Assembly (NCBI GenBank): GCA_023379935.1
Contig: JAMCPD010000024.1
Coordinates: forward strand, 1 to 64,000
Source: Actinomycetota bacterium
GTDB taxonomy: Bacteria; Actinomycetota; Acidimicrobiia; Acidimicrobiales; JAMCPD01
DNA length: 64,000 bases
Direction of reading: 5' to 3'
Under the pieces are notes generated by a model that did not search any database, had not been told where the DNA came from, and worked only from the letters and a program-made list of their open reading frames with translations. The position numbers were made by a program, and so were the translations under genes. Within the stretch, counting starts at the first letter, position 1, and every line of letters begins with the position of its first letter. Shown one piece after another: positions 56,044-64,000 of this stretch.

Positions 56044-57510
56044 GTGAAAATTATACAGGCTACCAACTTACAGGCTATCACTGATCAAGAGAGCGTTCCA
56101 ACGGTCGCCGATCCGACGGAAAACCTCAACCTTGGCAGTTATAAACTTGGATGGAACGACAAAGAAAACTATGTGTTTAAACCCTCCAAAGGATTGAGCA
56201 CAAAGATAGTCGAAGAGATCTCTTATATGAAAAATGAGCCAACTTGGATGAGAGAGTTCAGATTGTCGTCCCTACGCCGTTTTATGGCAAAGCCGATGTT
56301 ACCATGGTTTGCCGTCAACATGCCTGAACTGGATTTTGATGATATTTACTACTACATAAAACCAACCGACCACCAAGTGGGCAGTTGGGATGATCTTCCG
56401 GATTCAGTTAAAAACACCTATGACCGTCTTGGTATTCCTGAGGCAGAGAGAAAATATTTAGCGGGTGTGAGTGCTCAATATGAGTCAGAAGTGGTATATC
56501 ACCGCAATCGTCAAGAGCTCCAGTCCTCCGGTGTTATATTTTGTGATATGGGTACCGCCGTAGCGGACTATCCCGACCTGGTACGACAGTACTTTGCCAC
56601 TGTTATACCTCCTGGTGACAACAAGTTTGCTGCATTGAACTCAGCTGTATGGTCCGGCGGCTCTTTTATTTATGTTCCCGCGGGAGTCAAAGTAGAGATG
56701 CCTCTTCAGGCATATTTTCGCATTAATGCACAGAATATGGGTCAGTTTGAGCGTACTCTAATCATTGCCGAGCCTGGCTCGGAAGTACATTACATTGAAG
56801 GTTGTTCTGCTCCGATTTATTCAAGCGATTCGTTGCATGCTGCCGTAGTAGAGCTTGTAGCCAAACCTGGGGCAAGGATTACTTATACCACGATTCAGAA
56901 CTGGTCATCCAATGTCTACAATTTGGTGACCAAGAGAGCTCGTGCCGAAGCAGAGTCCCATGTTGCATGGGTAGACGGAAACATAGGGTCCAAGCTGACC
57001 ATGAAGTATCCCTCAGTGTATCTTGTCGGTCCGAAAGCATCTGGCGAGGTGCTTTCAGTCGCTTATGCCGGGGCAGGGCAGCATCAAGATGCAGGTGCAA
57101 AAATGATCCATGCGGCTTCCGATACGACTTCTACAATAATTTCAAAGTCAATCTCCAAAGACGGTGGCAACACCACCTATAGGGGTCTGGTACATGTTGA
57201 TGAAGGCGCAAAACATGCAAAGAGTTTCGTGCGTTGTGATGCTTTGATACTTGATGATAATTCAGTTTCACAAACGAAGCCTTACATGGAGGTAGGTGAG
57301 CAGGATGCCCAGATAGGACATGAGGCGACAGTTTCCAAAGTAGGCGATGATCAACTTTTTTACCTGATGTCAAGAGGGCTTTCAGAAGAACAAGCCATGA
57401 GCATGATTGTAAACGGCTTCATTGAGCCTGTTACCAAAACCTTGCCCATGGAGTATGCTGTTGAATGGAGCCGTTTGGTGGAGCTTCAAATGCAGGGCGC
57501 AGTAGGATAA
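56044..57510 (+). CDS. sufB: Fe-S cluster assembly protein SufB
   Basis: 'AVWSGGSFIYVPAGVKVEMPLQAYFRINAQNMGQFERTLIIAEPGSEVHYIEGCSAPIY', 'LFYLMSRGLSEEQAMSMIVNGFIEP'. Confidence 0.96.
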   Translation: MKIIQATNLQAITDQESVPTVADPTENLNLGSYKLGWNDKENYVFKPSKGLSTKIVEEISYMKNEPTWMREFRLSSLRRFMAKPMLPWFAVNMPELDFDDIYYYIKPTDHQVGSWDDLPDSVKNTYDRLGIPEAERKYLAGVSAQYESEVVYHRNRQELQSSGVIFCDMGTAVADYPDLVRQYFATVIPPGDNKFAALNSAVWSGGSFIYVPAGVKVEMPLQAYFRINAQNMGQFERTLIIAEPGSEVHYIEGCSAPIYSSDSLHAAVVELVAKPGARITYTTIQNWSSNVYNLVTKRARAEAESHVAWVDGNIGSKLTMKYPSVYLVGPKASGEVLSVAYAGAGQHQDAGAKMIHAASDTTSTIISKSISKDGGNTTYRGLVHVDEGAKHAKSFVRCDALILDDNSVSQTKPYMEVGEQDAQIGHEATVSKVGDDQLFYLMSRGLSEEQAMSMIVNGFIEPVTKTLPMEYAVEWSRLVELQMQGAVG

Positions 57511-57531
57511 TAGGCGGTTCGGATAACATCG

Positions 57532-58803
57532 GTGTGGTTTGACAAGTTTTCCAAGTTACCCTTTCCTACGTCTGATTTAGAGGTATGGCGCTATAGCCGC
57601 ATAGCCGAACTTGATCTGGATAAGTATCCACCGGCTTTTACTCCAAGCACATCCAACGCCTTTGTCCAAGCCCCTCTTGAACAGATAGAAAAGTTGGATA
57701 CATTGGGACTTGTACCAAGTCTTGGACCTTTGGCTGGATTGGTTGTAAGCTATAACGGTTATATTGTCGACACTCAGATTTTTCCCGAAGGAGAGGGTTT
57801 TGATAAAAGGGGGCTGTCAATTGATTCTACCCCCGAAAATCACTCTCATCCCGATCGTCCTGAATTGGGCTTGAGCGAACTGGATACAGATGTATTCATG
57901 GAGTTGGCGAGTTCATCCTTAGCTGACACGCTTTTTATAAGAGCAACTTCTGCCACCGATGGCATACCAGCCCGCCCTGTGCTTATTGCGCATATTATAG
58001 ATTCGACCAACGGAGCATCCTCCTGTTTCCCACACAGTATTATAGAACTGGAAGATGGTGCAAGTTTGACTGTTGTAGAAGCTTTTTTTTCCACCGGGCC
58101 GCTTAGTCACCAACCAACCGGTTCGCCGGCCTCTGGATTGGTGGTGCCGGTTGCCGAGATGAAGGTGGGAGATAATGCCAACTTAACCTACCTATCCTTG
58201 CAGGATTTAGCAGCCGACATGTGGGGGATTTCTTATCAAATCAGCCAGGTTGGCGGGGATGCCAACTTGCTCTCTTTCACCGGGTCTTTCGGTGGTTATT
58301 ATGTCAGAACTATGACCGTATCTACGCTACTCGGGCCGGGGGGCATGTCGGAACTTTTGTCTGTTTATTTCGGCTCTGACAGCCAGATGCATGACTTTAG
58401 AACATTTCAATATCATGTCGGCGCTCATACCAGAAGCGAGTTGTTGTTCAAAGGGGCGGTTAAAGATACTTCACACTCCGTATATAGCGGGTTGATCAAA
58501 GTTCAAAATGGTGCCGTCGGGACAAACGCTTTTCAAACCAATCGCAACATCGTCTTGAGTCCCGGGGCAAAAGCCGATTCGGTACCGAATCTGGATATAA
58601 ACGAAAATGATGTAAGTTGTTCGCACGCTTCAGCGGTAGGTCCGATAGACAAAGATCAACTGTACTATCTGGAGTCCAAGGGGTTATCCCCTAAAAGCGC
58701 GGAAAAACTAATAGTTGCAGGGTTTTTTAATGAAATTATAGATAAGAAGTTGCTGCAGCCCGCCAGTGGGTGGCTTAGAAAGAAAATTGCGGAGAAGCTA
58801 TGA
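57532..58803 (+). CDS. sufD: Fe-S cluster assembly protein SufD
   Basis: 'GAHTRSELLFKGAVKDTSHSVYSGLIKVQNGAVGTNAFQTNRNIVLSPGAKADSVPNLDINENDVSCSHASAVGPID'. Confidence 0.94.
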   Translation: MWFDKFSKLPFPTSDLEVWRYSRIAELDLDKYPPAFTPSTSNAFVQAPLEQIEKLDTLGLVPSLGPLAGLVVSYNGYIVDTQIFPEGEGFDKRGLSIDSTPENHSHPDRPELGLSELDTDVFMELASSSLADTLFIRATSATDGIPARPVLIAHIIDSTNGASSCFPHSIIELEDGASLTVVEAFFSTGPLSHQPTGSPASGLVVPVAEMKVGDNANLTYLSLQDLAADMWGISYQISQVGGDANLLSFTGSFGGYYVRTMTVSTLLGPGGMSELLSVYFGSDSQMHDFRTFQYHVGAHTRSELLFKGAVKDTSHSVYSGLIKVQNGAVGTNAFQTNRNIVLSPGAKADSVPNLDINENDVSCSHASAVGPIDKDQLYYLESKGLSPKSAEKLIVAGFFNEIIDKKLLQPASGWLRKKIAEKL

Positions 58804-59123
58804 GTGACATTATAGAACTGTGCCAGCTTGGATCCCTCCTTGATGGTGTTCCAAAGCAGTTTGAACTTAGAGGGGAGGCAGTGATGGCATTACGATTAGG
58901 GGATACCGTTTATGTTTTAGCAGATCGTTGCAGTCATCAGGACTATCCACTTTCTAAAGGCGAGGTGGATGCCCATGAGCTTAGGATTGAATGCCCGGGT
59001 CATGGCAGTCTTTTTTCCTTGACAACCGGTGATGCGCTTACCCTCCCCGCCACCAAACCTGTGAAGGTGTATGAAACTAAGGTAGAAGGCGACAAAGTAA
59101 TGATCAAGCTGGACTGCCAGTGA
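58800..59123 (+). CDS. Rieske-type [2Fe-2S] ferredoxin
   Basis: 'YVLADRCSHQDYPLSKGEVDAHELRIECPGHGSLFSLTTGDAL' (CxH..CPGH); ATGA overlap with sufD. Confidence 0.92.
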   Translation: MSDIIELCQLGSLLDGVPKQFELRGEAVMALRLGDTVYVLADRCSHQDYPLSKGEVDAHELRIECPGHGSLFSLTTGDALTLPATKPVKVYETKVEGDKVMIKLDCQ

Positions 59124-59130
59124 GCATTTT

Positions 59131-59898
59131 ATGACTGTCCTGGCTATAAAACAGTTGGTCGTTGAAGTTTGGGGGGAAGAAATACTCCATGGAGTTGATC
59201 TTGTTATACTGAGCGGCAAGGTCCATGCCCTTATGGGCCCCAATGGTTCAGGCAAATCCACCTTATCCCATCTACTCATGGGGAGAGAGGGCTATGTAGT
59301 AAAGAGTGGAGAAGTTACTCTGGACGGTGTTGATCTGTTGGCGATGGATACTTCGCAAAGGGCACAGGCTGGGTTGTTTCTGGCTATGCAGCAGCCGATA
59401 GAGGTTCCCGGAGTAACCTTAGAGGCGCTATTGTCTGAAGTATTAGCTGATAGTGAGGTTGCCACCGCCGAAACCGGAGATGGAGAGGCTACACAGACGC
59501 TGCGCCAGATTATGTACGCTGAGGCGATGAAGGTTGGTCTTGATCCTTCTCTGCTGGACAGGTCGTTAAATACCGAGTTTTCAGGGGGTGAGTACAAGCG
59601 CAGTGAATGTGTAGGAATGGGGGTGATCAAGCCCCGTCTTGGGATATTCGATGAGATAGACACCGGGCTGGACATAGATTCACTGAAACTGGTGGCAACA
59701 AGGCTGAAAGAAGCAACTTCTGCGTGGGGGATGGGAGTTTTGGCAATTACGCACTATAGCAGGCTGTTGGATGTGCTTACTCCTGATCTAGTCTATGTAC
59801 TGCTGGATGGACGTATTGTTGACTGCGGTGGCCCGGAACTTGTTTCGGCAGTTGAACACAGTGGTTACTCAAAGTATGGAGTTGATGTCAACCGGTAG
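59131..59898 (+). CDS. sufC: Fe-S cluster assembly ATPase SufC
   Basis: 'HALMGPNGSGKSTLSHLLMG', 'EFSGGEYKRSECVGM', 'GIFDEIDTGLDIDSLKLVA'. Confidence 0.95.
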   Translation: MTVLAIKQLVVEVWGEEILHGVDLVILSGKVHALMGPNGSGKSTLSHLLMGREGYVVKSGEVTLDGVDLLAMDTSQRAQAGLFLAMQQPIEVPGVTLEALLSEVLADSEVATAETGDGEATQTLRQIMYAEAMKVGLDPSLLDRSLNTEFSGGEYKRSECVGMGVIKPRLGIFDEIDTGLDIDSLKLVATRLKEATSAWGMGVLAITHYSRLLDVLTPDLVYVLLDGRIVDCGGPELVSAVEHSGYSKYGVDVNR

Positions 59899-59952
59899 GT
59901 TCTAGTTGCCAACTATGCCACATTAGTTGCATACTGGTTAATATGAGGCTTT

Positions 59953-62448
59953 ATGCTTGATATAAATCGTTGGACACTGAAAACACAAGAAGCATTTGCC
60001 CAGGCGATAGAAGAGGCAAAGACCAGGCATAATCCGGAAGTGACACCGGATCACCTCTTGTTGGCATTGCTGGGGCAAGATCAGACTGTTACTTTGCCGT
60101 TACTGGACCGTTTGGGAGTCTCTCTTCTCAGCTTACGTAACAAAACAGAGGAATCCCTTTCTCGCCTTGTGAGAACATTTGGTGTGCAGGGAGAACAACC
60201 CGGTTTATCCAAATCTTTAAATGAGGTTTTCGAGAAGGCTGATCAATTCCGCAAGGAGATTTCCGATGAGTACTTAGCTGTTGAGCATATTTTACTTGCG
60301 ATGAGTTCACTTCTCGGCGCTGATCTTGATGCAATGCGAATAGCGTTAAAAGAGATACGAGGTGCTCATAGAGTCACTTCCCAAAATCCCGAAGAAACAT
60401 ACCAAGCTCTTGAACGCTACGGTAGAGATCTTACCGCTCAGGCTCAAAAAGGTAAGCTTGATCCGGTAATAGGCAGAGATGAGGAGATACGACGGGTTAT
60501 CCAAGTACTGTCTCGTCGCACTAAAAACAATCCGGTTCTAATCGGCGAACCCGGTGTCGGCAAAACAGCAATAGTCGAGGGGCTGGCACGGCGTATTGTA
60601 GAAAGCGATGTTCCCGAAAGTCTTAAAGGGAAACGGCTTATTGTTCTTGATATTGCATCTATGCTGGCTGGAGCAAAATATAGAGGAGAGTTTGAAGAAC
60701 GTCTAAAAGCAGTTTTGACTGAGATCGTAGAGGCCGAAGGGGAGGTTATTACCTTTATAGATGAGCTCCATACGATAGTAGGTGCGGGGGCTGCAGAAGG
60801 GGCTATGGATGCAGGCAATATGATAAAGCCAATGTTGGCAAGAGGAGAATTGCGGTTGATAGGTGCTACGACTTTGGATGAGTATCGTAAGCATGTTGAA
60901 AAGGATGCTGCTTTGGAACGGCGGTTTCAACCTATTTATGTTGGTCAACCAAATGTTGAAGATACTATAGCTATCTTACGGGGGTTAAAGGAGCGTTATG
61001 AGGTACATCATGGAGTTCGTATCCAAGATTCTGCCTTGGTGGCTGCTGCTGTGCTTTCAGATCGCTATATTTCAGACCGCTTTTTGCCGGATAAGGCTAT
61101 TGATTTAATGGATGAAGCAGCATCCCGACTTCGGATAGAGATTGATTCTATGCCCATGGAGATTGATGTTGTGGAACGTCGTATGCGCCAGCTTGAGATT
61201 GAAAAGGTCGCGCTTTTTAAAGAAACCGATCCCGCCTCGTTAGAACGCCTTTCTGCCTTGGATGCCGAACTGTCCAACCTACGTGAACAGGCAAATGCCA
61301 TGAAGACTCAGTGGAGTAATGAAAAAGAAGCAATTGCCAAGATTCAAACGGCAAAAGAAGAACTTGAAACCAAAAAGGATGAGGCGGATCGCTACGAAAG
61401 AGATGGGGATTTAGATGCGGCAGCAAAGATTCGATATGGTATAGTTCCCGATCTGGAAAAACAGGTTCTCCAAGCAACGGATCATTTAGCGGAGCTTCAA
61501 GCCACACAGAAGATGCTAAAGGAGGAGGTTGACGAGGAAGATATAGCAGAGGTGGTATCTCGTTCAACTGGTGTGCCGGTGAGCAGACTGTTAGAGGGCG
61601 AGATGACAAAGCTCATTCGTATGGAGGAGTATCTTGAAAACAGAGTAGTGGGGCAGAACGAGGCTTTGGAGGCAGTCAGCCACGCTATACGACGTAGTCG
61701 TTCTGGACTGTCGGATCCGAATAGACCGGTGGGGAGTTTTATGTTTTTAGGTCCGACTGGCGTAGGGAAAACCGAGTTGGCCAGAACATTGGCAGACTTT
61801 TTGTTTGATAACGAGAAGGCCATGGTCCGCTTGGATATGAGTGAATATATGGAAAAATACTCTGTTGCCCGTTTGATTGGCGCTCCACCGGGTTATATAG
61901 GATATGAGGAAGGCGGACAACTTACCGAGGCCGTAAGAAGACGCCCGTATTCCGTAATTTTACTGGATGAGATTGAAAAGGCTCATATGGATGTTTTTAA
62001 TCTGTTACTACAGGTCTTAGACGATGGGCGCTTGACTGATGGACAGGGGCGCACAGTTAACTTCACCAACTGTGTACTGATTATGACCTCTAATCTTACC
62101 GGTGATCCAAAAAGCTTCTTCAAGCCTGAGTTTCTCAACCGTATAGACGAGATAGTTTATTTCCACTCGCTTACCCCCGAAGATCTTGTGCGCATAGTTG
62201 ATATACAACTAGAGTATCTTGCGCAAAGGTTGGCAACACGCAGACTCAAGTTAGATGTGACCAGCCAAGCTAAAAAGTGGTTGGCAACTCGGGGTTACGA
62301 TCCCACTTATGGGGCACGCCCGTTGAAGCGTCTAATCCAGTCTGAAATCAGCGATAAAATAGCTCTAGAATTACTTAGCGGGCGTTACAAGGACGATGAT
62401 ATCGTCAAGATAGATGTGTCAGATTCAGATGACGCACTGGTACTATGA
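59953..62448 (+). CDS. clpB: ATP-dependent disaggregase ClpB
   Basis: Clp N-domains, '[17 protein letters not shown]', coiled-coil middle domain, '[21 protein letters not shown]', '[14 protein letters not shown]'. Confidence 0.95.
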   Translation: MLDINRWTLKTQEAFAQAIEEAKTRHNPEVTPDHLLLALLGQDQTVTLPLLDRLGVSLLSLRNKTEESLSRLVRTFGVQGEQPGLSKSLNEVFEKADQFRKEISDEYLAVEHILLAMSSLLGADLDAMRIALKEIRGAHRVTSQNPEETYQALERYGRDLTAQAQKGKLDPVIGRDEEIRRVIQVLSRRTKNNPVLIGEPGVGKTAIVEGLARRIVESDVPESLKGKRLIVLDIASMLAGAKYRGEFEERLKAVLTEIVEAEGEVITFIDELHTIVGAGAAEGAMDAGNMIKPMLARGELRLIGATTLDEYRKHVEKDAALERRFQPIYVGQPNVEDTIAILRGLKERYEVHHGVRIQDSALVAAAVLSDRYISDRFLPDKAIDLMDEAASRLRIEIDSMPMEIDVVERRMRQLEIEKVALFKETDPASLERLSALDAELSNLREQANAMKTQWSNEKEAIAKIQTAKEELETKKDEADRYERDGDLDAAAKIRYGIVPDLEKQVLQATDHLAELQATQKMLKEEVDEEDIAEVVSRSTGVPVSRLLEGEMTKLIRMEEYLENRVVGQNEALEAVSHAIRRSRSGLSDPNRPVGSFMFLGPTGVGKTELARTLADFLFDNEKAMVRLDMSEYMEKYSVARLIGAPPGYIGYEEGGQLTEAVRRRPYSVILLDEIEKAHMDVFNLLLQVLDDGRLTDGQGRTVNFTNCVLIMTSNLTGDPKSFFKPEFLNRIDEIVYFHSLTPEDLVRIVDIQLEYLAQRLATRRLKLDVTSQAKKWLATRGYDPTYGARPLKRLIQSEISDKIALELLSGRYKDDDIVKIDVSDSDDALVL

Positions 62449-62582
62449 GGTTCTTGACGCTTGATTAGCGGTTGTGTTCTAAGGCAGTACAACTTTTGAT
62501 CGGAACCGGTGAGTATCAGAACCGGTGAGCTGTTTTGCTGGCGGTTTTAGCATTTCTCGTGATAATGTTGTACGGTTGATTT

Positions 62583-62945
62583 GTGGACAAAAATCCTTCC
62601 CGTAAACAACAACACAATTTGAACGATGAGAAGAAAGTTCCTTCAATTACTATGTTGGCCGACCGTGTATTGGTCCAAGTGCCTGAAATAGAAGGCGAAC
62701 GAAGGTCACGTGCAGGAATACTGATTCCCGCTACTGCGGATGTCTCAAGGCGTTTAGCATGGGCTCTTGTGGTGGTGGTAGGTCCGCATGTGAGGGCTGT
62801 CAAACCAGGCAACAGGGTCTTGTTCAACCCTGAAGAACGCCATGAGGTGGATGTGCAGGGTGAGACATATATTATTCTTAGGGAGAGGGATATCCATGCA
62901 GTTGCCAACGACAGCGTTGAAGGCGCAACGGGGTTGTACTTATGA
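62583..62945 (+). CDS. Divergent GroES-like co-chaperonin
   Basis: '[84 protein letters not shown]'. Confidence 0.8.
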   Translation: MDKNPSRKQQHNLNDEKKVPSITMLADRVLVQVPEIEGERRSRAGILIPATADVSRRLAWALVVVVGPHVRAVKPGNRVLFNPEERHEVDVQGETYIILRERDIHAVANDSVEGATGLYL

Positions 62946-63325
62946 ATGCCTGCGAGGGGCCATCAGATAATAGCCGTTACCAGGCTACTCCCATAAAGAT
63001 AAACCCGGATCTCTTGGACCAGGTAATGTACAACGATCAAGGCCTTGTGCCTGCCATAGTGCAGGATATATCCACCAACCAAGTGTTGATGCTGGCTTGG
63101 ATGAGCAAAGCATCGCTTGAAAAGACTCTCCTAACCGGCAGGACATGGTTTTGGAGCCGTAGTCGTCAGGAGTACTGGTGCAAGGGGGAAACATCCGGGA
63201 ATCGTCAATGGGTAAGGAAAGTATTTTATGACTGCGATGCAGATGCTATTTTGCTGTTGGTTGATCAAGAGGGAGAAGGAGCTTGCCATACCGGAAATTG
63301 GAGTTGTTTTTACCGTGAGTTTTAA
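62942..63325 (+). CDS. hisI: Phosphoribosyl-AMP cyclohydrolase
   Basis: '[84 protein letters not shown]'. Confidence 0.95.
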   Translation: MNACEGPSDNSRYQATPIKINPDLLDQVMYNDQGLVPAIVQDISTNQVLMLAWMSKASLEKTLLTGRTWFWSRSRQEYWCKGETSGNRQWVRKVFYDCDADAILLLVDQEGEGACHTGNWSCFYREF

Positions 63326-63340
63326 CTTTTTTTCTTGGTC

Positions 63341-63373
63341 ATTATTAAGGTGTTCTTAATCTGTTTTTAAGAT
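63341..63373 (+). promoter_or_regulatory. Three tandem 11-bp direct repeats upstream of the last CDS (candidate OmpR/PhoB-family operator)
   Basis: ATTATTAAGGT-GTTCTTAATCT-GTTTTTAAGAT, consensus (A/G)TTnTTAAnnT; TATTAT -10 candidate at 63382-63387. Confidence 0.55.
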
Positions 63374-63463
63374 TGACCGTTTATTATCGGTTGTGGATGT
63401 CACTATTGGCAGTCCAATGGGACTTACAAAGTGAGAAATTAGTAGGATAGCAAAGGAGTTCAA

Positions 63464-63973
63464 ATGAAAATATCAAAAATAAGATTACCAATCAAAAGCG
63501 TACACATAAAAGCCGGTCTTGTAGCTGCGGTTCTTGCCGGTACAGTACTTGGCTCGTCAATAGCATTTGCCGTTACCGGAAGTAGCACACCGCCTACTTC
63601 ATCTACAGTTGCCGCCGCTACTCATGCGAAAAAGGGACTCAAGCACCATGATGCTCTTTTGAAGCGTAGAGCCGCTATGTTGGCACGTAAGGCTTTGGGA
63701 TCGCTGTTGATCGGCAAGGTTGTCTCTGACAGCTCAACAGGCGGTGCTTATGGTGAAGGAAGTATTACGGTTAGCCAGCCAAATGGCAAGCAGTTAACTT
63801 TTAGCTTAACCAATCTGAGCCGCGCGTGGAAGTACAACGGCAAGGGAACACCTCCAACTAAAGAGAGCGCGACCTCTATAGGTGTAAACGAGATAGTTGG
63901 GTTGCATATCTCCTCCATACAAAAAGGAGTTTCGTGGGCACATGAAATTTTAGATACTGGCTTTGCAGCCTAG
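63464..63973 (+). CDS. Secreted hypothetical protein
   Basis: Signal peptide-like N-terminus (AGLVAAVLAGTVLGSSIAFAV), Lys/Ala-rich linker, beta-rich C-term 'GSITVSQPNGKQLTFSLTN'; AAAGGAG upstream. Confidence 0.75.
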   Translation: MKISKIRLPIKSVHIKAGLVAAVLAGTVLGSSIAFAVTGSSTPPTSSTVAAATHAKKGLKHHDALLKRRAAMLARKALGSLLIGKVVSDSSTGGAYGEGSITVSQPNGKQLTFSLTNLSRAWKYNGKGTPPTKESATSIGVNEIVGLHISSIQKGVSWAHEILDTGFAA

Positions 63974-64000
63974 AACCAAGGCTAAAGCTAAAGGCAAGTT

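Noticed and set aside
59900-59953. CIRCE or HAIR heat-shock operator upstream of clpB
   Set aside because: Neither TTAGCACTC-N9-GAGTGCTAA nor CTTGAGT-N7-ACTCAAG is visible; only a weak TAATAT -10-like string near the start.

Overview
The window is a dense bacterial chromosome segment. It looks actinobacterial (Actinomycetota): TlyA-NadK-RecN cluster, TIGR03084/TIGR03085 families, an actinobacterial suf order and NlpC/P60 proteins. By eye the G+C is moderate, which suggests an Acidimicrobiia-like lineage (inference). Most of it is core metabolism and housekeeping: MoxR/DUF58/transglutaminase; KorAB; tlyA/nadK/recN; acpS-nnr-alr-UDG-tsaE-tsaB-rimI-tsaD; the suf operon; clpB, groES and hisI. The most interesting parts are: (1) a non-canonical mercury-type operon (18699-22720) with a CmtR-like ArsR sensor, a MerA with an HMA domain, a MerT-like membrane protein with a Cys-bearing 12-aa repeat tail, a CxxC/CSC exported protein and a membrane thioredoxin; (2) a tRNA gene with anticodon UAA but a short class-I variable loop (41558-41631), next to a decayed island with a frameshifted PIN-domain relic and an IS30 transposase N-terminal relic; (3) two genes (tsaD and the transglutaminase) whose sequence points to AUU/AUA start codons; (4) several promoters placed so that mRNAs would be leaderless, and a triple 11-bp direct repeat typical of OmpR/PhoB-family regulators; (5) relics at 1-616 and near 52140-52281. 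No CRISPR array, rRNA or intact prophage was seen. All family names come from motif recognition, with no database search.
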